From: a virus
Length of the DNA stretch: 64,000 nucleotides
IMG/VR virus record: IMGVR_UViG_3300032288_004022
Span: 1-64,000 of that record
Reading direction: 5' to 3' (one strand)
Shown here one piece after another: positions 26,001 through 33,116 of this stretch. Both the position numbers and the translations under genes were made by a program. The notes beneath the pieces are model-generated. The model saw nothing but the letters and a program-made list of their open reading frames with translations. It was not told the origin of the DNA and did not search any database. Each line of letters begins with the position of its first letter. Position 1 is the stretch's first letter.

Positions 26001-26796
26001 AGTGACTCCAGGCAACAATCAAGTGATCACTGGCAACAACACCAGCAAGACCTTGACCATTGCCGTGAATGATAATCCTTTGTTTGGTAATGTCAGTGTC
26101 ACTGGAAACATCACAGTCAACGGTAACATTCTTACTGCCAATACCACTTATTTGGCCAACGTAGGCAACATCTTGTTCTCAAACATAGCACCATTACCTA
26201 CTGCACAACCGGGTGTGATGGAGTATGATGGTCGCGTGTTATATTTTACTCCACAAGATCAAGAACGCGGTGTAGTTCCCAATCAACAATGGTATGTGCT
26301 CAACACAGATCGCGGACTGACCTATGCATCAACCACGCCACAGAGCTTGTTTGGGGTGGGCGCTCATGTCAGTAACAGCACTAGATATTGGTTCCGTATC
26401 AAAGCCACTGTGAGTCGTGCCACAGGCACAAACAACACAGCCTTTACCTTGGGCTGGCGCGGCACAGCAACACCTGGCACAATAACTTATCTAGTAGACA
26501 GTAGCATTGGTACAGTATCCACCGTCAAAGCCGCTTCTCAGTATGAAGCTGAACTGGTGGCAAACTTTACCAATCAAATAGCCGTGACCGCCACCAGTAA
26601 CCCACCTGACAGTACCACAGTGGTCATAACTGGCATAATTGACGTAGGGGCCGCCGGCGTTGGTTATCTTGATCCCTACATTTCCTGGACCGGTGCTGCC
26701 GCACCTGGATCAGTAACAGTTGAGTCCCTTAGCAGTTTCCAGATCTACCCCATAGGAGTAACAGGTGCCAACACCAGTGTAGGAAACTGGGCATAA
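23089..26796 (+). CDS. Very long tail fibre with GN(I/V)T repeats
   Basis: 1235 residues from the ATG at 23089, which has an AAGGAG ribosome site; the in-frame codon at 23068 lies inside the previous gene. The start (FIQNLFTSRDNNAQGNTFVGQQDRIWWNPDTNAFYYSDG) is a typical fibre attachment region. Then come many dozens of GNI/GNV/TGGN repeats (GNITGGNLVTTGFANVGNITTANITAGN), two near-identical NYFxGNGSxLTGI elements, and a C-terminal globular domain from about 1080 (VMEYDGRVLYFTPQDQERG; RYWFRIKATVSRATGTNNTAFTLGW). The domain end probably binds the host. Repeat content shared with the fibre at 949 suggests recombination between the two. Confidence 0.78.
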   Translation: MSFIQNLFTSRDNNAQGNTFVGQQDRIWWNPDTNAFYYSDGNTAGGILITGGSSGNGTVGGTNTQVQFNNAGNFAGDPNFTFNSANSTLSITNIVTTNPIVGGAGGSNTQVLFNDGGNIAGNAQFTFNKASNTLTLTGSAQLGNIYPVANNTANIGSATQRFYDLWLGSGNINLIDDTLNINQEINAVNGNLVISGGNGLVFGQFAMYGNTIKTINPAANINLGVPGDTGYVDIERPIAINSTGGGAPAFVVEQNGTVEIFNANAAANTSGALNIVGSLDRSYQNVTNSGGMIHITGPDNSAARITVDAYGTQGGVGSPAVLVFRSARGNSNTPTATQANDTLARISAVGWGNTPGFGAGAGLAATAVEFVALETFTPTAQGTKITFNTANIGANVRSVSATIQANGVSFLNNSIANSGITFRDGTFQNTAYLSTNVVNSLTAGAGIGLSASTGNITIQNTGVLGVNGTTNQINVGNVGNVLTLSLPQNLNTTANVQLYSLTVQDLIVLGNISNVIPSVVGGNIIYVANTATNISSLNNSGLVTGNIGNSAYAGILYNSTSNTWVMDIGNSVGITSDTIYTGNVFANGNIHLGNTAAGGYDFPNALLQGDTNIDGYGQMVLKNHSQTANSSADIVAVANNGDDSSYYIDMGINSNVYANADYAVTGFNDGYLYVNGGNLVIGTQTAAKVINFFTGGTDDINNIRGTINDTGLSMVGNVTANNMISVNATIGGIVSAIGNITGGNLNIPAGIISASGNLTALNVNTTIVSATGNIVGGNIRTAGSVTATGNITGGNLVTTGFANVGNITTANITAGNITSGIISTTGNISGPNITATILSVSAALNVTGNINGGNLLTAGLISTTGNVTANYFFGNGSQLTGITTARIANGTSEVNLPISSGNANITIGGTSNVAVFSTTGEYITGLLSATGNITGNYFIGNGSALTGINAFGNIFANGTAVLATTGSSALTVTPGNNQVITGNNTSKTLTIAVNDNPLFGNVSVTGNITVNGNILTANTTYLANVGNILFSNIAPLPTAQPGVMEYDGRVLYFTPQDQERGVVPNQQWYVLNTDRGLTYASTTPQSLFGVGAHVSNSTRYWFRIKATVSRATGTNNTAFTLGWRGTATPGTITYLVDSSIGTVSTVKAASQYEAELVANFTNQIAVTATSNPPDSTTVVITGIIDVGAAGVGYLDPYISWTGAAAPGSVTVESLSSFQIYPIGVTGANTSVGNWA

Positions 26797-26816
26797 TAAT
26801 TTTACAGAAAAACAAA

Positions 26817-27251
26817 ATGAAACAACTACTCATAATTTTACTATTCACACCGTTACTGGCCTGGGCACAAAAAACACCGCAAGGGGCAACCTATGACGCA
26901 CAGATTGTTCGCATCAATGACGGCGACACTGTGGTCATAGCAGCACCGTTTTTACCTGCTCCGCTCAAGCCAGAACTGGCCGTTAGAATCTTTGGCGTGG
27001 ACACACCTGAAAAAGGACACAGAGCACAGTGCCCTCAAGAGGACGCTAGAGGCCGAGCCGCCACCGAGTTCACTAAGGGTGCAATTGCAGCCAGCCAAAA
27101 ACGACAGGTCACGCTTTATGCCTGGGACAAGTTCGGTGGTCGTGTCTTGGGTGATATCATTCTAGACGGACGTAGTTTGCGTCAAGGACTCATTGCCAAT
27201 GGATTTGCACGCGAATACTATGGCGACGCCAAAACATCCTGGTGTAATTAA
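26817..27251 (+). CDS. Exported thermonuclease-like nuclease
   Basis: 144 residues. A signal peptide is clear: MKQLLIILLFTPLLAWA, with cleavage expected before Q18. The mature part has the staphylococcal nuclease (SNase/TNase) pattern: D35 and D37 in INDGDTV (metal), R57 in VRIFGVDTPE with D62, T63 and E65, and R109 in GGRVLGD. All catalytic residues are present. C72 and C143 could form a disulphide outside the cytoplasm. The enzyme would degrade nucleic acid in the periplasm or after release, perhaps helping nutrient scavenging, exclusion of other phages or cleanup of host DNA after lysis. It follows the long fibre gene by 20 bases. Confidence 0.87.
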   Translation: MKQLLIILLFTPLLAWAQKTPQGATYDAQIVRINDGDTVVIAAPFLPAPLKPELAVRIFGVDTPEKGHRAQCPQEDARGRAATEFTKGAIAASQKRQVTLYAWDKFGGRVLGDIILDGRSLRQGLIANGFAREYYGDAKTSWCN

Positions 27252-27259
27252 AACACCCG

Positions 27260-27265
27260 TAAATA
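27260..27265 (+). promoter_or_regulatory. Late-type promoter box with dyad, radical SAM gene
   Basis: GTAAATAC inside the 14-base dyad CCCGTAAATACGGG (27256-27269); TAAATA is 27260-27265, four bases before the ATG at 27270. A leaderless late transcript is predicted. The dyad could also be an operator. Confidence 0.55.
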
Positions 27266-27269
27266 CGGG

Positions 27270-28400
27270 ATGACGAATTTTTACTGTGCGGCCCCATGGC
27301 GTGGGCTGCATATCAATCCACAAGGCAATGTCAAAACATGTTGTGCTGGCAACCCCGACATGCTGGGAAATCTCAATTCAAACGACATTGAAGAAATATT
27401 GAATTGTGACGCCATGAAGGAAATACGCCACAGCATAGCACAAGGCGTGGCACCCAAATATTGCTCAAACTGTGTAAAAGCCGAACGTTTTGGCGCTGAC
27501 TCAGAACGTGCCTGGCACAATAGTGTGAACCCCAACTTTGATTATACCACCGCAGGAGATCAGTATCATTATCCCGTGATCTTTGATGTACGATGGAACA
27601 CCACTTGTAATCTCAGTTGTAATTACTGTGGGCCCAGTTGTTCCAGTAAATGGGCCAGTATCAAAAATCTACAGTTCCGATCAGGTACAAAACCTTACTA
27701 CGAACAAGTGTGTGACTTTCTTGATCAACACCGTGAACACATACACGAAGTTGCCATGGTGGGCGGCGAGCCATTGCTGTTACCCGAAAACGAACGATTG
27801 TTGGACGTCATACCTGAATCTGCTGTTGTTACTTTGATCACAAACATGTCAGTAGATTTACAAAAAAATCGTGTATTTCAAAAACTTGCCCGTCGCCGCA
27901 ATGTAGGCTGGTCAATGAGTTTTGATAATATCGGCGATAGATTTGAATATGTGCGTCACGGTGCTGATTGGCAGTTGTTACAGGACAACTTGCAGACAGT
28001 TAAATATCTCATGCAAAACAACGGACATTGGGGAGGTATACACGCAGTGTACAACATTTACAGTGCCACACGTGTCTGTGAGTTTAGGCAGTTTGCTCAT
28101 GATACTGGCACCACAGTGTTGTGGCAAAATTTATTTCAGCCTAATTATCTTGACCCGTTTTTGCTTGGTACCCAAGTGGCCAAACTAGCCAGTGATGAAA
28201 TTAATCAATTTTATGAAATGGGTATTGCTACACCCATGGAGCGGCAATTTTTTGATCATGCATTAGAAAAATACAAACAAGTAAAAGACAATAATTGGGC
28301 ATCAATACAATTTCAAAAACACATACAAGATAACGAAACAATATTCCATCCCAGCAAGGCCGGGGAGTTTGCACGTTTGTGGCCGGAGTTGGCAGCATGA
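27270..28400 (+). CDS. Radical SAM protein with N-terminal twitch-type Cys region
   Basis: 376 residues. The radical SAM cluster motif is CNLSCNYC (C113, C117, C120), and VGGEPLLL fits the usual GGEP SAM-binding segment. Before the core, a SPASM/twitch-like Cys pattern appears (C6, C24-C25, C65 and C68, with LGNL and KEIR between). This arrangement is that of N-terminal-twitch radical SAM proteins found in aquatic phages and bacteria; auxiliary [Fe-S] binding is expected. The substrate is unknown. A second enzyme of the type is at 61820, and a SAM synthetase at 35948. The gene overlaps the large terminase by four bases (ATGA). Confidence 0.8.
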   Translation: MTNFYCAAPWRGLHINPQGNVKTCCAGNPDMLGNLNSNDIEEILNCDAMKEIRHSIAQGVAPKYCSNCVKAERFGADSERAWHNSVNPNFDYTTAGDQYHYPVIFDVRWNTTCNLSCNYCGPSCSSKWASIKNLQFRSGTKPYYEQVCDFLDQHREHIHEVAMVGGEPLLLPENERLLDVIPESAVVTLITNMSVDLQKNRVFQKLARRRNVGWSMSFDNIGDRFEYVRHGADWQLLQDNLQTVKYLMQNNGHWGGIHAVYNIYSATRVCEFRQFAHDTGTTVLWQNLFQPNYLDPFLLGTQVAKLASDEINQFYEMGIATPMERQFFDHALEKYKQVKDNNWASIQFQKHIQDNETIFHPSKAGEFARLWPELAA

Positions 28401-29986
28401 TTGGATCCAAAGGAACACTAGACACTGTGCTGGTCAAGGCACCGCACCGTAAGGAAACCTTCACTGAACAAGAACTAGAAGAATTTGCCCGTTGCGCTGA
28501 TCCTGTCAACGGTCCTATGTACTTCTTGGACAATTTTTTCTACATTCAGCATCCCACACGTGGCAAGATGCTGTACCATCCTTTTGAATATCAAAAACGC
28601 CTGATTGAAAATTACCACAACAATCGGTTTAGTATTTCTTTGATGCCACGACAAACAGGCAAGTCAACTTCGGCAGCCGGTTACCTGTTGTGGTATGCCA
28701 TGTTTGTTCCAGACTCAACAATTCTTATTGCTGCACACAAGTATCTTGGCGCACAAGAAATCATGCAGCGCATTCGCTATGCGTATGAGTTGTGTCCCAA
28801 TCATATCAGAGCCGGTGCCACCAGCTACAACAAAGGCAGTTTGGAATTTGACAACGGATCACGTATTGTATCGCAGACCACAACTGAAAACACTGGTCGT
28901 GGTATGAGTATTACCTTGTTGTATCTGGACGAATTTGCGTTTGTACGGCCCACGATTGCCAAAGAGTTCTGGACTTCTATTACACCCACACTGAGCACTG
29001 GTGGTAAGGCAATTATTACCAGTACTCCAAACAGTGATGAGGATCAATTTGCCTATATCTGGAAGGGCGCCAACAAGATTGAAGATGAATATGGGAACCT
29101 TAGACCCAACGGACTTGGCATCAATGGGTTCAAGGCATTCCGTGCATTTTGGCGAGAACATCCCGAACGCGATGAACAGTGGGCTGATGAGCAACGAGCA
29201 CAGCTTGGTGATGAACGTTTTCGCAGAGAAATGGACTGCGAGTTTGTTATCAATGATGAAACCTTGATCTCACCAATAAAATTACTGGAGCTTGAAGGCA
29301 TAGAGCCTATGCGCAAAACTGGGCAAGTTCGCTGGTACAAAGCAATTGACCCAGAAAAAATGTATATTGTTGCTCTAGATCCCAGCCTGGGCACCGGTGG
29401 CGATCCCTCGGCTCTACAAGTGTTTGAAGCTGAAACCACACAGCAGGTAGCTGAGTGGCGCCACAACAGAACCGACATTCCCACGCAGGTAAAAATACTA
29501 GCCGACGTGGTCAAAGAAATACACTCAGTTATCAAAGACAACAAGCGCATTTACTATTCTGTTGAAAACAATACCCTGGGCGAAGCAGCATTGATTTCCA
29601 TTGCAGAGTACGGCGAGGAAAATATTCCAGGATATTTTCTCAGCGACAACTCGGTGGTGGGCACAACTGGGCGCAGATTTCGCAAGGGATTCAACACCAC
29701 AAACAAAGCCAAATTAACCGCTTGCAACAAGTTCAAAATTTTAGTGGAATCGGGCCGCATGAAAATCCACTCAAAACCCTTGCTCAGCGAACTCAAAACT
29801 TTTGTGGCCAACGGAGCCAGTTACGCTGCAAAGATTGGGGAAACTGATGACTTGGTCATGGCCAGCTTGTTGGTAACTAGAATGCTGATTTTGTTGCAAA
29901 GTTATCACACTGAACTAGATGTGCACCTCAAAGATCACTCGGACAACATCATTGAGCCTCTTCCGTTCATTTCAATAATGCGCTAA
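28397..29986 (+). CDS. 17: Terminase large subunit (T4 gp17-like)
   Basis: 529 residues; T4 gp17 has 610. The ATG at 28397 overlaps the previous stop and is preferred to an in-frame codon at 28379. The ATPase domain has an adenine-binding FEYQKRL, a Walker A of the gp17 type (MPRQTGKST, 83-91), Walker B LLYLDEF (D178, E179) and a coupling motif ITSTPN. The C-terminal RNase H-like nuclease has IVALDPSLGTGGDPS (metal Asp), YYSVENNTLGE and GETDDLVMA. It pumps DNA into proheads and cuts concatemers. Small subunit is 12 kb upstream. Confidence 0.93.
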   Translation: MIGSKGTLDTVLVKAPHRKETFTEQELEEFARCADPVNGPMYFLDNFFYIQHPTRGKMLYHPFEYQKRLIENYHNNRFSISLMPRQTGKSTSAAGYLLWYAMFVPDSTILIAAHKYLGAQEIMQRIRYAYELCPNHIRAGATSYNKGSLEFDNGSRIVSQTTTENTGRGMSITLLYLDEFAFVRPTIAKEFWTSITPTLSTGGKAIITSTPNSDEDQFAYIWKGANKIEDEYGNLRPNGLGINGFKAFRAFWREHPERDEQWADEQRAQLGDERFRREMDCEFVINDETLISPIKLLELEGIEPMRKTGQVRWYKAIDPEKMYIVALDPSLGTGGDPSALQVFEAETTQQVAEWRHNRTDIPTQVKILADVVKEIHSVIKDNKRIYYSVENNTLGEAALISIAEYGEENIPGYFLSDNSVVGTTGRRFRKGFNTTNKAKLTACNKFKILVESGRMKIHSKPLLSELKTFVANGASYAAKIGETDDLVMASLLVTRMLILLQSYHTELDVHLKDHSDNIIEPLPFISIMR

Positions 29987-29989
29987 ATA
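29984..29989 (+). promoter_or_regulatory. Late-type promoter box
   Basis: CTAAATAT with TAAATA at 29984-29989, overlapping the terminase stop and seven bases before the ATG at 29997. Leaderless late transcription is predicted. Confidence 0.6.
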
Positions 29990-29996
29990 TACTACC

Positions 29997-31898
29997 ATGG
30001 CTACAATCAATTCTTTATCCCAACAACTGCTTGACATGTTGGTTACACGCAATTTTCATCCTGAAATGCTGGATCGCACCGGAAAACCTGCAGATGTAGA
30101 AGATGCAAAAACTTTCACATTCGACTATGTTTCCAACACAGGCAAAAACTACGGAACCATGGTCATTGTGCTGGCCCCCGACGACGAACTAAAAATCATG
30201 TACGGCGACAATCTTGGACGTACCATGGAAGGCGATGACAAAGACGAGTTTTTTGATTTTATACAACACATAAATCACAAAGCCACACAAAACCGCTGGA
30301 CACACAGCACAGCAGATATCAGTCAACTCAAATACACCATGCAAGGCATGGCAGCCATACAAGAAGGCCTGTTTGAAGGCTACTACGGTACTCGCAAAGT
30401 CAGCTATGCTGGCGAACCCACTCAAGCACGACTGCGCATAGTTCATAGCCAGCCCCTGGGCGAAAATGACGCACGTTATCGTCACATTGATCGGATGTTT
30501 ATCGAAACTGCCGAGGGTGAGTGTTTCAAATTGGGATTCAAAAGTTTATCAGGCGCTCGGGCCATGCTGGAACATGTGCGCCAAGGCGGCAAGCCCTACG
30601 ACATTCGCGGCTGTCACATCACAGAAACAGTAAATGAAATTGCTGTACTCAGTCGCTTCAACCGTGCCAGCGCCAGCCGTATTCTAGAAGGCGTCACGCA
30701 GCAATTGGTAACCGAAGCACAACAATACTACCAAAGCCTGCGCGAGAATCTCAAGTACCTAGCCACAGCTCGTGGGTATACCAAATACTTTGAGTCTTGG
30801 CATCCAGCCACAATCACAGAACAAGAAGGTGTTGTAGACAACATCAAAACTCTGTTTATCGAGCAGAGTATCGACAGTCGCATTGAAGCGGCACTACCAC
30901 TGCTGGCCAAGATACAGCAAAAAGGACAAGAAATGAAAGAAGTAGAAATTTTTGAAAACTGGATCAACAACCTCAGTGAAGGCACCTGGTCATTACCCGA
31001 AACTCCTGAACAGTTAGACAAACTAAAAACACTCATGACCAAGGAGTTGATTGTTGGGCCCGACGCTACCAATGCCACCGAACAACTTTATGACCTAATT
31101 GGCGACGATGAGCTGTTTGATCGACTGCAAGAACTGGCTTCTCGTGATCCCAGAGCCAATGCCTGGAACGACACAGAAGTCATGGCCCGCATCAAGGAAC
31201 TGGGCATCGAAATGCCAGAGCCCACAGCACCTGGTAACCCAGCTGAACCCGAAACCGGTGCAACAGCACCTGTGGCAGCCCAGGTTCCTCCCAACCCTGC
31301 TCCACAACAGCCGGTGGCAGAAGAAATCAATGCCATGCGTCGAGCCGCAGGCCTGCCTGTGGTCGAAGGCCGTATGCTAGATGAAAGTGGCGAAGCACTT
31401 GAGCATGTTTTGGATCGGTTCAAACACGAAGTTAGAAATTTTGAACAATCCGGCGAGCTAGACGACAATCTGTATGATGCCTTGTTTGATTATTATTCCA
31501 GCACAGGTGAAATGCCCTATGGTGTAGCAAAAGCCCGCACAGGCGACCCACACAATTGGATTAGTGACCGATTGGGACAAAAACTTGGTGTCACAGAAAA
31601 TCTTATTGCTCCCATGGCCATGCCAGTAACTACCGAAAGTGGCTCATGCAACATGACCATGGAAGGCGAGTATTGCCCCGAACACGGGCTTGCTGAATGT
31701 GGTTACATGGAAACAGCAGGTGACATGGGCTCTGGAGACATAGCACCAGTCATGGGAGAAGAAAAGCAAGAAGCGTTTGTTAACAAACATCATGATGACC
31801 CAATGAACTACAATGCCGCAATCACTGGCAGTTACTACGAATCCCGGGAAGGCGATGCCACTTTGGCAAGAATAAAATCACTAGCTCTGCTCAGATAA
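29997..31898 (+). CDS. Putative head protein, conserved near terminase
   Basis: 633 residues. An alpha/beta region of about 250 residues (LLDMLVTRNFHPEMLDRTGKP, DELKIMYGDNLG, VSYAGEPTQARLRIVHSQPLGENDARYRHIDRMFIETAEG) is followed by helical, acidic and finally disordered regions. At about residue 443, EINAMRRAAGLPVVEGRML repeats the short motif seen in the giant protein and at 22716; the C-terminus ends in a similar LARIKSLALL. EGEYCPEHGLAECG (near residue 552) looks like a Cys/His metal site. I know proteins of this layout only as uncharacterised proteins of aquatic T4-like phages. Shared motifs with other putative head proteins suggest a virion role. Confidence 0.5.
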   Translation: MATINSLSQQLLDMLVTRNFHPEMLDRTGKPADVEDAKTFTFDYVSNTGKNYGTMVIVLAPDDELKIMYGDNLGRTMEGDDKDEFFDFIQHINHKATQNRWTHSTADISQLKYTMQGMAAIQEGLFEGYYGTRKVSYAGEPTQARLRIVHSQPLGENDARYRHIDRMFIETAEGECFKLGFKSLSGARAMLEHVRQGGKPYDIRGCHITETVNEIAVLSRFNRASASRILEGVTQQLVTEAQQYYQSLRENLKYLATARGYTKYFESWHPATITEQEGVVDNIKTLFIEQSIDSRIEAALPLLAKIQQKGQEMKEVEIFENWINNLSEGTWSLPETPEQLDKLKTLMTKELIVGPDATNATEQLYDLIGDDELFDRLQELASRDPRANAWNDTEVMARIKELGIEMPEPTAPGNPAEPETGATAPVAAQVPPNPAPQQPVAEEINAMRRAAGLPVVEGRMLDESGEALEHVLDRFKHEVRNFEQSGELDDNLYDALFDYYSSTGEMPYGVAKARTGDPHNWISDRLGQKLGVTENLIAPMAMPVTTESGSCNMTMEGEYCPEHGLAECGYMETAGDMGSGDIAPVMGEEKQEAFVNKHHDDPMNYNAAITGSYYESREGDATLARIKSLALLR

Positions 31899-31903
31899 TA
31901 TCC

Positions 31904-32473
31904 TTGAAGGCACAACAAATACTAGAAACAGTTTGGGAAGTGGACAACTTCTTCCCAGACTTCCAACATGTAAAAAGTCTATATAGAACCAGCCACACTC
32001 CTTGGCACAGTGAGTACCCCAATAGGCTGCTTACTCCCTACAGCAATACCCCCGATCTGCAAACTCAACTGGACAAATTTCTGCCAGATATACAAAACAT
32101 TGTTGGGCAAGAGTTGACAACACAAGTGGCGTATGCCAGTTTGGATCTGTCGGGCAGTCGTATCATGATGCATCGATTACATCCAGATATAAGATGTTTT
32201 GTGCAGGTGTGCATGAGCGACGCCGAGTGTGTTGAACTGGCAACACATTTTTGTATTGATGACGAGTTCAACGCCAACCACAATCAAGATTACGAAGCCA
32301 TTGAAAAATTTAAATCTGGAAAACTGCAGGCAGTGAATTACCGGCCAAACACAGCCTATATTTTGCTGAATCACCCAAGAATATTCATGGGCACCAGAAA
32401 CACAGTGCCACCAAACATGGCAAGAGAAACTGTGAATTTACATTTTGGCTTGCCATTGAAAACAAATACTTGA
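31904..32473 (+). CDS. 2OG-Fe(II) oxygenase-like protein, active site degenerate
   Basis: 189 residues with TTG start, five bases after the previous stop; no ATG or GTG fits better at this position. Compared with the neighbour at 32438, the fold is recognisable: LDLSGSRIMMHRLHPDIRCFVQVCMS aligns with LDLPDFHCPRHVDAELLLITYQVYL, and YRPNTAYILLNHPR...ETVNLHFGLP with FEPNTGYINLNTDR...SSICFQW. In that alignment the iron-ligand HxD becomes HRL, and the distal His becomes Met. An HPD occurs three residues later and might replace it. So activity is doubtful. The two genes face each other, with 3' ends overlapping by 36 bases. Confidence 0.55.
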   Translation: MKAQQILETVWEVDNFFPDFQHVKSLYRTSHTPWHSEYPNRLLTPYSNTPDLQTQLDKFLPDIQNIVGQELTTQVAYASLDLSGSRIMMHRLHPDIRCFVQVCMSDAECVELATHFCIDDEFNANHNQDYEAIEKFKSGKLQAVNYRPNTAYILLNHPRIFMGTRNTVPPNMARETVNLHFGLPLKTNT

Positions 32474-32965
32474 TCTCCCCCCACCTGAACGAGGCAGAGC
32501 AAAGTGTATTTTTCTGTCTGTGTTCAAATTGATGTATCCGGTATTGGGCTCAAACGGAACAACAACATGTGGATACACGTGAGTAAAGGTAGTTCCAGGA
32601 ACCGTATCCCCGTGTCGCCAAAGATACACTTGATATGTGATCAATAACAATTCAGCATCAACATGCCTGGGACAATGAAAATCCGGTAAATCCAGCCACA
32701 CTTTTGTATCCACAGTTGTTAAGGGCTGACCAACTATTTTCTCTATAGACTCAGTCAAATTATTGTGAAGATTTTGAATTGCACCGTGTGATTTGCTTTC
32801 CGAAGACAACTCCAGACGGTACTCCAAACAATCCTGTGGCCGGGACCATATTTCATTGTGTGCTAGGTGCAATTGACTCAGCCAATCCAATGTTGATTGA
32901 TCGAAGCAGTTGGACACTGTCCAGAGATTGGGAGCTACGGGCTCACAGATTGAATGATCGTGCAT
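32438..32965 (-). CDS. 2OG-Fe(II) oxygenase-like protein
   Basis: 175 residues. The jelly-roll iron site is visible: HVD in CPRHVDAEL (HxD), His in RKIHFALP, and Arg in GGRSSICFQW about ten residues on, the residue that binds 2-oxoglutarate. LITYQVYL between is the usual strand. Similar short dioxygenase-like proteins are common in T4-like phages of water, with unknown substrates, possibly modified bases or proteins. A TAAATA box lies five bases before its ATG, so this minus-strand gene has its own late control. It is a paralogue of the convergent gene at 31904, which has lost key residues. Confidence 0.65.
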   Translation of the reverse strand: MHDHSICEPVAPNLWTVSNCFDQSTLDWLSQLHLAHNEIWSRPQDCLEYRLELSSESKSHGAIQNLHNNLTESIEKIVGQPLTTVDTKVWLDLPDFHCPRHVDAELLLITYQVYLWRHGDTVPGTTFTHVYPHVVVPFEPNTGYINLNTDRKIHFALPRSGGGRSSICFQWQAKM

Positions 32966-32970
32966 GCCAA

Positions 32971-32976
32971 TATTTA
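32971..32976 (-). promoter_or_regulatory. Late-type promoter box
   Basis: TTAAATATT on the minus strand, five bases before the ATG at 32965. Leaderless late transcript predicted. Confidence 0.55.
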
Positions 32977-33006
32977 ACAGTATGGCAAAAAAATTTTAAA
33001 TTTTGC

Positions 33007-33035
33007 TTGTGTTGCTAAATAGACTAGTATACAAT
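33007..33035 (+). promoter_or_regulatory. Sigma-70-like promoter for gp32
   Basis: TTGTGT (33007-33012), a 17-base spacer, TACAAT (33030-33035), about 80 bases before the gp32 ATG. It overlaps a TAAATA box at 33016-33021. The long A/T-rich leader (33036-33116) ends with AAGGAG and would suit autoregulation by gp32 binding its own mRNA, as in T4. Confidence 0.55.
33016..33021 (+). promoter_or_regulatory. Late-type promoter box for gp32
   Basis: CTAAATAG with TAAATA at 33016-33021, 95 bases before the gp32 ATG and inside the spacer of a sigma-70-like promoter. Two overlapping promoter types would give expression both early and late. Confidence 0.5.
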
Positions 33036-33116
33036 ACAACTTGTATGCACAGGCAACAAACATCTAAATTTTTAGATAGGCATATAACATAGGCAACTTT
33101 TTAAGGAGAATATACT

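Noticed and set aside
23089-26796. Diversity-generating retroelement or CRISPR
   Set aside because: Repeats are protein-level shaft repeats; no reverse transcriptase, template/variable pair or regular spacer structure was seen anywhere in the window.
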